Assembly: GCF_000757425.2 (NCBI RefSeq) | Contig: NZ_JPKR02000004.1 | Coordinates: 434,001-498,000, forward strand | Length of the DNA stretch: 64,000 nucleotides | Reading direction: 5' to 3' | Source of the DNA: Tatumella morbirosei | Lineage (GTDB): Bacteria > Pseudomonadota > Gammaproteobacteria > Enterobacterales > Enterobacteriaceae | In this document: in pieces, positions 9,227-19,856 of the stretch | How the letters are laid out: each line of letters begins with the position of its first letter | How positions within the stretch are numbered: position 1 is the first letter of the stretch | Made by a program: the position numbers and the translations under genes | The notes under the pieces: generated by a model | Seen by the model: only the letters and a program-made list of their open reading frames with translations | Told to the model about the DNA's origin: nothing | The model's database searches: none

Positions 9227-12200
9227 ATGTTCAGCGTTTACCATTCCAATCATCTGGATATTTTGAAGGATCTGACTGCCCATATCATAAAAGTGCAGCC
9301 GCTGGAGGATCCTTTTGCCAGTGAAGTGGTGTTGGTGCAAAGCCCGGGGATGGCGCAGTGGTTGCAGATGTCACTGGCAGAAACCTTTGGGATTGCGGCG
9401 AATATAGAATTTCCGCTGCCAGCCACCTTTATCTGGCAGATGTTTGTCCGGGTATTACCCGATATTCCTCAGCAGAGCGCGTTTAATAAAAGTGCAATGA
9501 GCTGGAAGCTGATGACGCTGTTACCAGAGATGCTGGAACGCGACGATTTTCTGCCTCTGCGCCATTACCTGACTGACGATGAGGATAAACGTAAGCTCTT
9601 TCAGCTCAGTAGCCGTATTGCCGACCTGTTTGACCAGTATCTGGTCTATCGCCCTGACTGGCTCAATTTGTGGGAGCAGCAGCAGATGGCTGAGGGACCT
9701 GGCGAGGCTCAACTCTGGCAGGCCCCGTTATGGCGCGCGCTGGTGGAATATACCGCCGAACTGGGCCAGCCAGAATGGCACCGTGCTAACCTCTATTCAC
9801 GGTTTATTCAGGCGCTGGAGCAGAGTACTACACCGCCACCCGGACTGCCGCCACGGGTATTTATCTGCGGTATTTCGGCATTACCCCCGGTATACCTGCA
9901 GGCCTTACAGGCACTGGGCCGGCATATTGATATTCACTTGTTGTTTACCAACCCCTGTCGTGATTACTGGGGGGATATCCGTGATGCTGCGTTTCTTGCC
10001 AGGCTACAAAACCGCCAGCGCCGGCTCCATAACTCCTCGCAGCAACGGACAATGTTCCGCCAGCCGGATCAGGCTGCATCGCTGTTTACTGCCGACGGGG
10101 AACAGCAACTGACCCAGCCGTTACTCGCCTCCTGGGGTAAACTCGGGCGGGATAATCTCTATTTGCTGGCACAGATGGATGCGCTGGACAATGAAATAGA
10201 TGCCTTCGCCGAACCCGGTCGTGATACTCTGCTACACAGCCTGCAACAAGATATTCTTAACCTGGAAGATCATGCGGTGACCGGGCTGACGTTAGAACAA
10301 TTCAATGATAGTGGCCGTAAGCGACGTCTGGCCACAGATGATGAGTCGTTTTCGCTACATGCCTGCCATAGCCCACAACGTGAAACCGAGGTGTTGCAGG
10401 ATTACCTGCTGGCTCTGATGGAAGCCGATCCTGAGCTGAAGCCGCGGGATATCATTGTGATGGTTGCCGATATCGACAGTTACTCGCCGTTTATTCAGTC
10501 GGTGTTTGGCGGAGCTGACCGGCAACGTCATATCCCGTTTGCCATTTCAGACCGACGAGCCAGCCATGCTCATCCGGTCATTCAGGCGTTTCTGCAGCTG
10601 TTGTCACTGCCTGACAGCCGTTTTACGCCGGAAGATGTGCTGGCGTTGCTGGAGGTTCCCGCGCTGGCAGCCCGATTCGCGATTAATGAACAGGGGTTAA
10701 CCACCTTACGGCACTGGGTAGATGAATCCGGTGTTCGCTGGGGGCTGGATGACCACAGTGTCAGTGAGCTTGCGCTGCCGGTGACCGGACAACATACCTG
10801 GCAGTTTGGTCTGCAGCGAATGTTGCTGGGGTATGCACTGGACAGTGACCAGGGCGACTGGCAGGGGATTTTACCCTACGATGAAGCTGCCGGGCTGATG
10901 GCGGAACTTGCCGGGCAGTTGGCGGAATTACTCAGTTGCCTGGCGGAGTGGCGCCAACGTTTACGACAGAATCTGACCCTGACTGACTGGCAGCCCTGCT
11001 GTCGCGAGATGATGACGACTTTTTTCGCGGGGGATGCAGACAGTGAAGCCGCCCTGGCTATTATTGATGAGCAGTGGCGACAGTTGACTGAGCAGGGGAT
11101 TGAGGCCCGTTATCCGGCCGAAATTCCGGTCACGATACTGCGTGATGAACTGCGTTCGAAACTCGATCAACAGCGGATCAGCCAGCGTTTCCTGGCAGGC
11201 CAGGTGAACTTCTGTACCCTGATGCCAATGCGTTCTATCCCCTTTAAAGTGGTTTGCCTGTTAGGAATGAATGATGGCGTTTACCCGCGAACCCTGACGC
11301 CTTCAGGGTTTGACCTGATGCAACAATCCCCCCGTCGGGGAGATCGCAGCCGTCGGGATGATGACCGTTACCTGTTTCTTGAAGCCCTGGTGTCTGCCCG
11401 TGACCGGTTGTATATCAGCTATATCGGCCGAAGTATTCAGGACAACCGGGAGCGGCTGCCCTCGGTTCTGGTCAGTGAACTGTGCGAATATATTTCGCAG
11501 AGTTTTTGCCTGCCAGGAGATGAAATACTCAATGTGGACGACAGTGCACGGCGGGTCGCTGAACATCTGGTACATCATCACAGCCGCACCCCGTTTGCGG
11601 AACAAAACTTTATTCCGCACCGTGGCGGGCAGAGTTTTGCCAGTGAATGGCTGCCTTCAGCCCTCGGACAGGGAGAGGCGATGCCTGACTTTGCTCAGCC
11701 ACTGCCCGATTTTCAGTGTCAGGAAATCACCCTGAATCAGCTGATAAGCTTCTGGCGACATCCGGTACGGGCATGGTTTACCGAGCGTCTGGGAGTACGG
11801 TTTGTCGATCAGCAGGAGGATCTCCCCGATACCGAACCTTTTGAACTGGATAATCTGCAACGTTATCAGCTAAATCAACAGTTACTGAACACGCTGATTT
11901 TCGGACAGGATAGTGAACTGTTTTTCCGCCGTCAGCGTCTGGCAGGGCATCTGCCCTATGGCGCATTTGGCTCAATTTTGCGTGAGAAACAGCTGGCTGA
12001 GATGCAGGAAATTGCCGGTCTGGTGCAGGGACAAATCGCAGAAACCCGCAGCATCGAGGTCGATCTGGAACTGTCGGTACGGCTGACTGGCTGGCTGACC
12101 GGTGTTCAGCCGGATGGCATTTTACGCTGGCGTCCCGGGGAGCTGAACCTGAGTGATGGCCTGCTGTTATGGACAGAGCATATGGTGTATTGCGCACTGG

Positions 12201-12598
12201 GCGGTCAGGGTATCAGCCGGATGTATGGGCGTAAGAACAGTTGCTGGCGTTTTTTACCGCTGCCTCAGGCAGAGGCCACTGAGCAACTCGAACGTCTGAT
12301 AGCCGGTTACAGGCAGGGAATGAATCAGCCGTTGCTACTGCTAAAAGGTTGCGGCGGAAGCTGGCTGACGGCCAGTCTGGGGAAAGATAATCAGCTGTTG
12401 AAGGATGAAGAGACCCAACGCAAAGCCCTGCAGAAACTGACCGATGCCTGGAATGGTAATTTTCTGGTGCCTGGTGAAGGGAGTGACCCTTGCCTGAAAC
12501 GGCTATCCCGTGAGGCAGACCCGCTGATGATTCAGGAGATATGCTCCGCGGCTGAGCGGTGGTATCTGCCGGTGATTTTAGCCCATGTCGCCGAATAA
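9227..12598 (+). CDS. recC: Exonuclease V (RecBCD) subunit RecC
   Basis: RecC is the subunit of the RecBCD helicase-nuclease that splits DNA strands and recognises Chi. The 1123 residues match the E. coli length. The N-terminus (VQSPGMAQWLQMSLAETFGI) and the helicase-like fold with inactive motifs are conserved, including the segment AGQVNFCTLMPMRSIPFKVV near residue 655. The start ATG 9227 follows AGGAG. The gene ends 42 bp before recB, leaving no room for the protease gene ptrA that separates them in E. coli. Confidence 0.97.
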   Translation: MFSVYHSNHLDILKDLTAHIIKVQPLEDPFASEVVLVQSPGMAQWLQMSLAETFGIAANIEFPLPATFIWQMFVRVLPDIPQQSAFNKSAMSWKLMTLLPEMLERDDFLPLRHYLTDDEDKRKLFQLSSRIADLFDQYLVYRPDWLNLWEQQQMAEGPGEAQLWQAPLWRALVEYTAELGQPEWHRANLYSRFIQALEQSTTPPPGLPPRVFICGISALPPVYLQALQALGRHIDIHLLFTNPCRDYWGDIRDAAFLARLQNRQRRLHNSSQQRTMFRQPDQAASLFTADGEQQLTQPLLASWGKLGRDNLYLLAQMDALDNEIDAFAEPGRDTLLHSLQQDILNLEDHAVTGLTLEQFNDSGRKRRLATDDESFSLHACHSPQRETEVLQDYLLALMEADPELKPRDIIVMVADIDSYSPFIQSVFGGADRQRHIPFAISDRRASHAHPVIQAFLQLLSLPDSRFTPEDVLALLEVPALAARFAINEQGLTTLRHWVDESGVRWGLDDHSVSELALPVTGQHTWQFGLQRMLLGYALDSDQGDWQGILPYDEAAGLMAELAGQLAELLSCLAEWRQRLRQNLTLTDWQPCCREMMTTFFAGDADSEAALAIIDEQWRQLTEQGIEARYPAEIPVTILRDELRSKLDQQRISQRFLAGQVNFCTLMPMRSIPFKVVCLLGMNDGVYPRTLTPSGFDLMQQSPRRGDRSRRDDDRYLFLEALVSARDRLYISYIGRSIQDNRERLPSVLVSELCEYISQSFCLPGDEILNVDDSARRVAEHLVHHHSRTPFAEQNFIPHRGGQSFASEWLPSALGQGEAMPDFAQPLPDFQCQEITLNQLISFWRHPVRAWFTERLGVRFVDQQEDLPDTEPFELDNLQRYQLNQQLLNTLIFGQDSELFFRRQRLAGHLPYGAFGSILREKQLAEMQEIAGLVQGQIAETRSIEVDLELSVRLTGWLTGVQPDGILRWRPGELNLSDGLLLWTEHMVYCALGGQGISRMYGRKNSCWRFLPLPQAEATEQLERLIAGYRQGMNQPLLLLKGCGGSWLTASLGKDNQLLKDEETQRKALQKLTDAWNGNFLVPGEGSDPCLKRLSREADPLMIQEICSAAERWYLPVILAHVAE

Positions 12599-12640
12599 GC
12601 TGGCGGCGTCGGGACTGATAATATTAACCATGAGTAACTG

Positions 12641-15600
12641 ATGATGAGTTTGCAACAGGCTGAAACACTGGAACCGTTACTTTTGCCTTTGCAGGGCCAG
12701 AGACTGATTGAAGCCTCGGCCGGCACCGGTAAAACCTATACCATTGGTATTCTGTATCTGCGTTTGTTGCTGGGACTGGGCGGCGAACACGCCTACAGCC
12801 GTCCGTTATCGGTCGAAGAGATATTGGTGGTGACTTTTACTGAAGCCGCCACCGCAGAATTACGCGGACGTATCCGTGACAATATCCATGGTTTACGGAT
12901 TGCCTGTATTCGTGCGGTTGACGGTAAGCGCCGTGAAGCCGAATCCACCGCCCCGTCAGACCAGCCTCTGGTCGAACAGGACAGCGCCTGGCAACCTTTG
13001 CTGCAACAGATTACCGATTTACCGGCCGCCGCCGGGTTATTGCTGGCGGCAGAGCGTCAAATGGATGAAGCCTCAATATTCACCATCCATGGCTTTTGCC
13101 AACGTATGCTGAATATGAATGCCTTTGAGTCCGGGATGCTGTTTGAACAACAACTGGTGGAAAACCAGCAACAGTTACTGAGCCAGGCCGCCGCCGATTT
13201 TTGGCGCCGTTACTGTTATCCGCTGGAGATGGATACTGCCCGCGCAGTTCTGGATAACTTTAGCGGTCCTGAGCATTTACTGGCTTCTCTGTTGCCGTGG
13301 TTGCAGGGGGAGATGCCGGAGATTAAAGCCCCGGTCGCTGAAGATCAGAGTCTGCAACAATGCCATCAGCAGAATATGCAGCGTATTGATGCGCTGAAAC
13401 AGGCCTGGTCTGCGGCGTCGCGGGACATCCGGGAGTTGGTTGAGCAGTCTGATGTAGATAAGCGCAGCTACAGCAAAAAGAATTTACCGGTCTGGCTGGA
13501 AAAACTGGATCTTTGGGCCGCAGATGCACACAGCGGTTATCAGCTGCCAAAAGAACTTGAAAGATTTACTCAAAGTGCACTGAACGAAAAAACCAAAAAG
13601 GGCCAGGCTCCACAGCATCCGGTATTTACGCAAATTGAACTGTTTTTACAGCAGCCAGTCACCCTTTATGATTGTCTGGTCAGTCATGCATTGCGCGAAA
13701 TTCGTCTTTCTGTGGTACAGCAAAAGCGCCAACAGGCCTTGTTAAGTTTTGATGATCTGCTCAGCCGGCTGGATTATGCCTTGCAACACGAGGCGGGGCC
13801 GGCGTTGGCCGAATCTATCCGCCAGCGTTACCCTGTGGCAATGATTGATGAATTTCAGGATACCGACCCGTTACAGTACCGGATCTTCAATACACTGTAT
13901 GGTGGCCAGGCGCAAAATGCCATGTTGCTGATTGGTGATCCAAAACAGGCTATCTATGCCTTTCGTGGCGCGGATATTTTCACCTATATTACCGCTAGAA
14001 AACAAGTCAGTGCTCACTATACGCTGGGCACCAACTGGCGTTCGTCACCGGCGATGGTCGCCGGCGTAAACCGTTTGTTCTCCGGCACAGAAAACCCTTT
14101 TATCTTCAGCGACATTCCTTTTCAGCCGGTCGCTTCCAGTGAGCGTAACCAGGCGCTCAGCCTGCAACTGGACGGAGAGATCCAGCCGGCACTGCGCTTC
14201 TGGCTGGCCCCCGGCGAAGGCATGGGGGTAAGTGAGTACCAGCAAATCATGGCGAAACAGGCGGCGAATGATATTGCCCGCTGGCTGACGGCCGGACATC
14301 AGGGTAAGGCCTGTTTTATCGACAGTAAGCAGCAGTCAAGACCGGTGACGGCTGCAGATATTACGGTGCTGGTGCGTAGCAGCCGTGAAGCCGGAATCAT
14401 CCGTGAAGCCTTACAGGCCAAAGGGATTGCCTCGGTATATCTCTCCAGCCGCGACAATGTCTGGCTGACGACCGAAGCCCGGGAACTGTTGTGGATTTTA
14501 CAGGCAATACTGGCTCCTGAGCAGGAGCGGACGTTACGCACTGCGCTGGCCACTTCCATTATTGGTACCGATGCCGCGACCCTGGAACAGATAAGCCAGG
14601 ACAGTCAGCGCTGGGACGAGGTTACGGACCAGTTTGCCGGCTGGCAGTTGTTGTGGCGCCAGTCCGGAATCCTGCCGATGTTACGCGACCTGATGATTCA
14701 GCAACGGCTGGCAGAAAATTTACTGGCCAGTGAGGGCGGAGAACGGCGTCTGACTGACATCATGCACCTGGGTGAGCTTTTACAGGAAGCCTCTGTACAA
14801 CTGGACAGTCCCCACGCGCTGGTCCGCTATCTCAGCCGGCAGATTCTGCATCCGGATATCAACGCCAGCAGCCAGCAGTTGCGACTGGAAAGTGATCGTC
14901 ATCTGGTGCAGATAGTCACTATTCATAAATCGAAAGGGCTTGAATATCCCCTGGTATGGTTACCCTTCGCCGCCAGTTGGCGACAGGCGGAAGCCGCTTT
15001 ATATCATGACCGGGAAAGCTATTCGGCGGTGCTGGATTTACAAAAGCAGGAACAGAGCCTCGAACTTGCCGAGGAGGAGCGACGTGCCGAGGATTTAAGG
15101 CTGCTCTATGTCGCGTTGACCCGTTCGGTCTGGCATTGCAGTATCGGTCTGGCTCCGCTGTTCCGTGGAAACCGTAAAGCTCAGGGAGAGACCGATATCC
15201 ATCACAGTGCTATTGGTTATCTGTTACAGCAGGGGCAGCCAGCCACGGCAGAACAGCTACGTCAGTACTTACTCAGCCTGGAAGACGGGAATATCGGGGT
15301 GGTGAGTGCTGATAATGCCGAGGCCGGCGACTGGCATGACACAGTAATCTCAGATAAGGCGCTGTCCAGCCGTCAACTGACCAGATCACTCAATGATTTC
15401 TGGCGGGTCACCAGCTACTCGGGCCTGCAACGACACGGCGGCTCACGTCTGCTGGATATCATGCCGGGTTTTGATATTGATGCAGCCGGTGAGCAGCAAA
15501 ATGAACAACCCTTGTCACTGACCGCGCATCACTTTCCGCGTGGCGCAGGTCCGGGGACATTTCTGCACAGCCTGTTTGAACAACTGGAGTTTAGTCAGCC

Positions 15601-16246
15601 GGTGTCTGAACAGTGGCTGGCCGACCAGCTGGCCGCACACGGTTATCCGCCTCACTGGGTTCCGGTATTGCTGCAGTGGCTGAATACTTTGCTTAACACC
15701 CCGCTGGCGACTGACGGGTTATCATTATCGGCGTTGTCGCCACAGGACCGGCTGGTGGAAATGGAGTTTTATCTGCCGATTGGTCAGTTGTTACAACCGC
15801 AGGCACTGGATAACCTAATGCGACGTTTCGATGATTTGTCTGCGCGGGCTCCGGCGGTGGATTTCTTCCAGGTGAAAGGCATGCTGAAAGGCTTTATCGA
15901 TTTGGTCTTCCGCTGGCAGGGTAAATATTACCTGCTGGACTATAAGTCAAACTGGCTGGGTGCTGACAGTAGTGCCTATACCCCGCAGGCGATGCAGCAG
16001 GCAATGATTGATCATCGTTACGATATGCAATATCAGTTGTATAGCCTGGCGTTGCACCGTTACCTGCAGCAGCGGATTAACGGTTACCAGTACCAACAAC
16101 ATTTTGGTGGGGTGTTCTACCTGTTCCTGCGGGGAATGGGAGGAGAACAGCCGGATAACGGGGTGTTTTATACCTGCCCGGAAGAAGACTTTATCCGGAG
16201 TCTGGATAACCTGTTTGCCGGGAATGAGGGAATGACTGATGTCTGA
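12641..16246 (+). CDS. recB: Exonuclease V (RecBCD) subunit RecB
   Basis: The 3'-5' helicase and nuclease subunit. Walker A ASAGTGKT is at 25-32; superfamily 1A helicase motifs follow (VVTFTEAATAELRGR, MIDEFQDTDPLQYRIF, LLIGDPKQAIYAFRGAD, TIHKSKGLEYPLVWLP, LLYVALTR). The C-terminal nuclease domain keeps GFIDLVFR and YYLLDYKSNW with its Asp and Lys residues. At 1201 residues it is slightly longer than E. coli RecB (1180). Start: tandem ATGs at 12641 and 12644. It overlaps recD by 8 bp. Confidence 0.97.
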   Translation: MMSLQQAETLEPLLLPLQGQRLIEASAGTGKTYTIGILYLRLLLGLGGEHAYSRPLSVEEILVVTFTEAATAELRGRIRDNIHGLRIACIRAVDGKRREAESTAPSDQPLVEQDSAWQPLLQQITDLPAAAGLLLAAERQMDEASIFTIHGFCQRMLNMNAFESGMLFEQQLVENQQQLLSQAAADFWRRYCYPLEMDTARAVLDNFSGPEHLLASLLPWLQGEMPEIKAPVAEDQSLQQCHQQNMQRIDALKQAWSAASRDIRELVEQSDVDKRSYSKKNLPVWLEKLDLWAADAHSGYQLPKELERFTQSALNEKTKKGQAPQHPVFTQIELFLQQPVTLYDCLVSHALREIRLSVVQQKRQQALLSFDDLLSRLDYALQHEAGPALAESIRQRYPVAMIDEFQDTDPLQYRIFNTLYGGQAQNAMLLIGDPKQAIYAFRGADIFTYITARKQVSAHYTLGTNWRSSPAMVAGVNRLFSGTENPFIFSDIPFQPVASSERNQALSLQLDGEIQPALRFWLAPGEGMGVSEYQQIMAKQAANDIARWLTAGHQGKACFIDSKQQSRPVTAADITVLVRSSREAGIIREALQAKGIASVYLSSRDNVWLTTEARELLWILQAILAPEQERTLRTALATSIIGTDAATLEQISQDSQRWDEVTDQFAGWQLLWRQSGILPMLRDLMIQQRLAENLLASEGGERRLTDIMHLGELLQEASVQLDSPHALVRYLSRQILHPDINASSQQLRLESDRHLVQIVTIHKSKGLEYPLVWLPFAASWRQAEAALYHDRESYSAVLDLQKQEQSLELAEEERRAEDLRLLYVALTRSVWHCSIGLAPLFRGNRKAQGETDIHHSAIGYLLQQGQPATAEQLRQYLLSLEDGNIGVVSADNAEAGDWHDTVISDKALSSRQLTRSLNDFWRVTSYSGLQRHGGSRLLDIMPGFDIDAAGEQQNEQPLSLTAHHFPRGAGPGTFLHSLFEQLEFSQPVSEQWLADQLAAHGYPPHWVPVLLQWLNTLLNTPLATDGLSLSALSPQDRLVEMEFYLPIGQLLQPQALDNLMRRFDDLSARAPAVDFFQVKGMLKGFIDLVFRWQGKYYLLDYKSNWLGADSSAYTPQAMQQAMIDHRYDMQYQLYSLALHRYLQQRINGYQYQQHFGGVFYLFLRGMGGEQPDNGVFYTCPEEDFIRSLDNLFAGNEGMTDV

Positions 16247-18086
16247 ATTTGAACAGTTGCTGAGACAGGCTCAGGACGCTCAGATGTTTCGACCACTGGA
16301 CCTGCGTTTTGCCAGGCTGGTGGAGCCCGGTGGGACGTCCCCGGAGTTACTGGCTGCCGCCTGTCTGAGTGCCGGCAGTGGAGAAGGGCATGTTTGTTTA
16401 CCGTTATCCCTGCTTCGGCCGGATAAGCTATTTTCCGGTCGTCAGTTAGCGCTGGCCACAGAGCTCTGGCAGGCCGCCCGGGCACCACAGGAAGCAGAGT
16501 TATGGCAGGAACGGCTCAGTCACTGGAATGCGGTGAGTGATGGCTCACTGGCCGCTCCACTGGTGCTGGACAACCACAGGCTTTATTTGCACCGGATGTG
16601 GCACCAGGAACGCCAGGTGGCTGATTTCTTTTCCAGTGAATTACCGGCGAAACTTCCCGAAACTTCAGAAGTGAGAGCTATCCTTGATCAGTTATTTGGT
16701 GAGGAAGGTAATAACTGGCAGAAAATAGCCGCGGCAGTGGCCCTGACCCGGCAACACTCCGTGATCTCCGGCGGCCCGGGGACCGGCAAGACCACCACGG
16801 TAGCCCGGCTGCTGGCGGCCTTACTACTGCTGGAACCACAACGGTTACGTATCTGTCTGGCGGCTCCCACCGGTAAAGCGGCCGCCAGGCTGACGGAGTC
16901 GCTGGGTAAAGCGTTACAGGCTTTGCCGGTCAGTGATGCCCTGAAATCCCGTTTTCCGCAGGAAGCGACCACCCTGCACCGGTTACTGGGCGCCAGGCCG
17001 GGCACCCGTAGCCTGCGTTATCATGCCGGGAATCCGTTACATCTGGATGTTCTGGTGGTCGATGAAGCATCCATGGTGGATTTATCAATGATGGCTTCTC
17101 TGATCAGTGCCTTGCCGCCTGCGGCACGGGTCATCTTTCTCGGAGATCGTGATCAGCTGGCCTCGGTGGAAGCCGGGGCGGTGCTGGGGGATATCTGCCG
17201 TTGCGCGGAGTATGGTTACAGCCCGCAGCGGGCCAGCGAGCTTGCTGAGCTCACCGGCGCCAGCCTGAGTGGAACAGTGGTTGAGCAGGCACCTGCGGTG
17301 CGTGACAGCCTGTGCCTGCTGCGCCAAAGTTACCGTTTTTCTGCCGGTTCCGGTATCGGGCAACTGGCGGCTGCGGTTAACCAGGGCGATTTGTCCCGGC
17401 TCGACACTATCCGTCAGGGCGACTATCAGGATATTGCTCTGCGCTCTCTGGGCTCAGCCGATGACTGGCTGGAGATGCTGGGAGAAATCAGTGACGGTTA
17501 TGCCGGAATGCTGGAAATGATCCGTCAGCAGTCTGCCCCTGAAGCCGTTCTGCAGGCCTTCGGCCGCTACCAGTTGCTTTGTGCATTGCGTGAAGGACCC
17601 TTTGGCGTTAGTGGTCTGAATCAAAGGATAGAGCAACGCTTACGCCAGCAAAAGCGCCTCGCCCCGGCCAGCGGCCAGTGGTATTCAGGAAGACCGGTGA
17701 TGATAACCCGTAATGACAGTGCATTAGGGCTGTTTAACGGCGATACCGGCATCACCATGGCGGATAGTCACGGGCAACTGAAGGTCCACTTTATGCTTCC
17801 GGAAGGGGATGTTAAAGCGGTGCAGCCGAGTCGTTTACCCCCGCATGATACTGCCTGGGCGATGACCGTGCATAAATCTCAGGGGTCGGAATTTGACCAC
17901 ACCGCACTGATATTACCGCCTCAGTTCAGCCCGGTGCTGAGTCGTGAACTGGTGTATACCGCCATTACCCGTGCCCGTAAACAACTGACCATTTACAGTG
18001 ACGAACAGCTGTTTAACCGGGCGGTTCAGTCGCGAACGGTAAGACGCAGTGGACTGTCGTGGCAACTGGCACAGACCGAAGCCTGA
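16239..18086 (+). CDS. recD: Exonuclease V (RecBCD) subunit RecD
   Basis: The fast 5'-3' helicase motor of RecBCD. Walker A GGPGTGKT is at 178-185 (Lys184), Walker B is VLVVDEASMVD and motif VI is ELVYTAITRARKQL near the end. 615 residues. Translation is coupled to recB by an 8-bp overlap, with the ATG inside the end of recB. It converges on argA, with a hairpin in the short gap. Confidence 0.97.
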   Translation: MSEFEQLLRQAQDAQMFRPLDLRFARLVEPGGTSPELLAAACLSAGSGEGHVCLPLSLLRPDKLFSGRQLALATELWQAARAPQEAELWQERLSHWNAVSDGSLAAPLVLDNHRLYLHRMWHQERQVADFFSSELPAKLPETSEVRAILDQLFGEEGNNWQKIAAAVALTRQHSVISGGPGTGKTTTVARLLAALLLLEPQRLRICLAAPTGKAAARLTESLGKALQALPVSDALKSRFPQEATTLHRLLGARPGTRSLRYHAGNPLHLDVLVVDEASMVDLSMMASLISALPPAARVIFLGDRDQLASVEAGAVLGDICRCAEYGYSPQRASELAELTGASLSGTVVEQAPAVRDSLCLLRQSYRFSAGSGIGQLAAAVNQGDLSRLDTIRQGDYQDIALRSLGSADDWLEMLGEISDGYAGMLEMIRQQSAPEAVLQAFGRYQLLCALREGPFGVSGLNQRIEQRLRQQKRLAPASGQWYSGRPVMITRNDSALGLFNGDTGITMADSHGQLKVHFMLPEGDVKAVQPSRLPPHDTAWAMTVHKSQGSEFDHTALILPPQFSPVLSRELVYTAITRARKQLTIYSDEQLFNRAVQSRTVRRSGLSWQLAQTEA

Positions 18087-18099
18087 CGTATTTCTGCAA

Positions 18100-18128
18100 C
18101 GCCCGCCTCTGTCTGACAGAGACGGGCG
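18100..18128. terminator. Bidirectional hairpin between recD and argA
   Basis: Inverted repeat with GCCCG / CGGGC outer and CTCTGT / ACAGAG inner stems, interrupted by one mismatch, loop CTG. It lies between the convergent recD and argA stops. No strong T-run on either side. Confidence 0.5.
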
Positions 18129-18133
18129 CTAAC

Positions 18134-19462
18134 TCAGGTCAGGTTCAGCATCAGCACTTTGGAACGACGCTGATAGTTGTACATTTTCTTTTTGGTTTCC
18201 GGCAGGGATTCGATATCCACCGGAATAAAGCCACGTTCCTGGAACCAGTGGATACTGCGGGTCGTCAGAACAAAAATTTTCCGCAGCCCCATCATTCGTG
18301 CCTGCAGGCAAACATGCTGCAACAATAACTCACCTCTGGACGAACTGCGGTATTCCGGATGCACCGCCACGCACGCCATCTCGCCAATCATCTCTTCAGG
18401 GAACGGATAGAGTGCGGCACAGGCTATGGTCAGGTTATCGCGGACAACCACGGTAAATTTATTGATTTCCATTTCCAGCTGTTCGCGGGAACGGCGAACC
18501 AGAATACCCTGTTGTTCTAACGGCCGGATTAACTCCAGTATTCCGCCGATATCGTCGATAGTGGCTTTACGGATCTGCTCGGCAGACTCCATCACCACCT
18601 GAGTACCAATACCTTCCCGCGAAAACAGTTCCTGTAACAGCGCGCCGTCTTCCTGATAACTGATCAGATGACTGCGGGGAACACCGCTGCGGCACGCCTG
18701 AACAGCGCCACGTAAAAAACGCACGGTGCCGGACAGATATTCTCCCTGTTGCTCAAAAGTGTCTACCCGAAGCTGTGCCTGGTTCGGGAACATTTCCGAC
18801 ACGATATTGCCTTCAGCGTCGGTCACGCCTTGTTCCGAGCAGAAACCAATCATTTTTTCTGCTTTCAGTTTGATGGCTACCTGAGTGGCCACTTCTTCCG
18901 AGGTCAGGTTGAAGCTCTCACCGGTGACAGAAACGGCCACCGGGCCAATCAGCACAATAGCGTCATTATCCAACTGACGATGAATCGCCTGATGGTCGAT
19001 ACGGCGGATACGTCCTGAGTGGCAGTAATCCACCCCATCATCGACTCCCAGGGGCTGAGCGATAATAAAATTACCGCTGACGACATTGATATGGGCGCCC
19101 TGAAGCGGAGTATTGCTAAGACTCATCGATAGGCGGGCGGTAATTTCCAGTTGCAGACGGCCGGCAGCCTGTTTCACCAGTTCCAGCGAAGTTGCGTCAG
19201 TGACACGGGTATGTTTGTGATACAACGGCTCCAACTGATGGTCGGCCAGATTCGCATCAATCTGTGGACGGGCACCGTAGACCAGTACCAGGCGAATCCC
19301 CAGGCTATGCAATAATCCAATATCATTCACAATGCCGGAGAAGTTCTCATGTTCAATGGCTTCACCACCAAGCATAATGACAAAAGTCTTGTCGCGATGG
19401 GCGTTGATGTACGGGACGGTATGACGAAACCCCTGAACTAATTCGGTACTACGTTCCTTCAC
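18134..19462 (-). CDS. argA: N-acetylglutamate synthase ArgA
   Basis: Catalyses acetyl-CoA plus glutamate to N-acetylglutamate, the first step of arginine synthesis. 442 residues: an amino-acid-kinase-like domain (about 10-290, with VIMLGGEAI and [10 protein letters not shown]) that binds feedback inhibitor arginine, then a GNAT acetyltransferase domain (about 295-440; [18 protein letters not shown] is the acetyl-CoA loop). Start GTG 19462 with GGAG 7 bases upstream, equivalent to the E. coli start. Two ARG boxes lie just upstream, so repression by ArgR-arginine is expected. Confidence 0.96.
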   Translation of the reverse strand: MKERSTELVQGFRHTVPYINAHRDKTFVIMLGGEAIEHENFSGIVNDIGLLHSLGIRLVLVYGARPQIDANLADHQLEPLYHKHTRVTDATSLELVKQAAGRLQLEITARLSMSLSNTPLQGAHINVVSGNFIIAQPLGVDDGVDYCHSGRIRRIDHQAIHRQLDNDAIVLIGPVAVSVTGESFNLTSEEVATQVAIKLKAEKMIGFCSEQGVTDAEGNIVSEMFPNQAQLRVDTFEQQGEYLSGTVRFLRGAVQACRSGVPRSHLISYQEDGALLQELFSREGIGTQVVMESAEQIRKATIDDIGGILELIRPLEQQGILVRRSREQLEMEINKFTVVVRDNLTIACAALYPFPEEMIGEMACVAVHPEYRSSSRGELLLQHVCLQARMMGLRKIFVLTTRSIHWFQERGFIPVDIESLPETKKKMYNYQRRSKVLMLNLT

Positions 19463-19473
19463 GGCACTCTCCG

Positions 19474-19512
19474 GATGAATGGTTATTCGGTTTTATTGTG
19501 TTTTTATTCTTT
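19474..19512 (-). promoter_or_regulatory. Tandem ARG boxes (ArgR operator) of argA
   Basis: Two 18-bp ARG-box matches separated by exactly 3 bp, the spacing of known ArgR operators: GATGAATGGTTATTCGGT (19474-19491) and ATTGTGTTTTTATTCTTT (19495-19512). Against WNTGAATWWWWATTCANW they match 12 and 13 of 16 defined positions. A possible promoter on the minus strand (TTGCAA, 17 bp, TAAAAA) overlaps the distal box. Confidence 0.85.
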
Positions 19513-19856
19513 TATGCGTGGGTTTGCAAGTCCTGTCCCGGCCACCGGTTCACCGCTTAGTTCACGATTTTTCGTTAATATAACTTAATTATCATGGGAT
19601 TAAGTCAGTATTCATCATCATTGGCGGTGAAATGTTTTCTTACCGGAATCACTGTTTGTTGCCATTTTAACCCGTTGCCCGGGGCAGAGAAATGGCGCCG
19701 CGCTGTATCTGCCCCTGCCGGGAGATAGGCTGCGTCACTTTGACTGAACAAGGGAACATCAGGCCGCTAAACTAAAGTATGATTCAGTGAAATGACAAAC
19801 TGATGCTGTCTGATGATTAGGTTGGCTATGCCATGCTTACAGGCGCGAAAATGAGG
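19513..19856. other. argA upstream spacer
   Basis: No gene seen. It contains an inverted repeat GGGGCAGA (19681-19688) / TCTGCCCC (19708-19715) with a GC-rich 19-base loop and no T-run. In E. coli, amiC lies upstream of argA; no amidase fragment was recognised here. Confidence 0.5.

Noticed and set aside
19513-19856. Remnant of amiC
   Set aside because: No amidase motif or degraded frame was recognised; the spacer is treated as non-coding.
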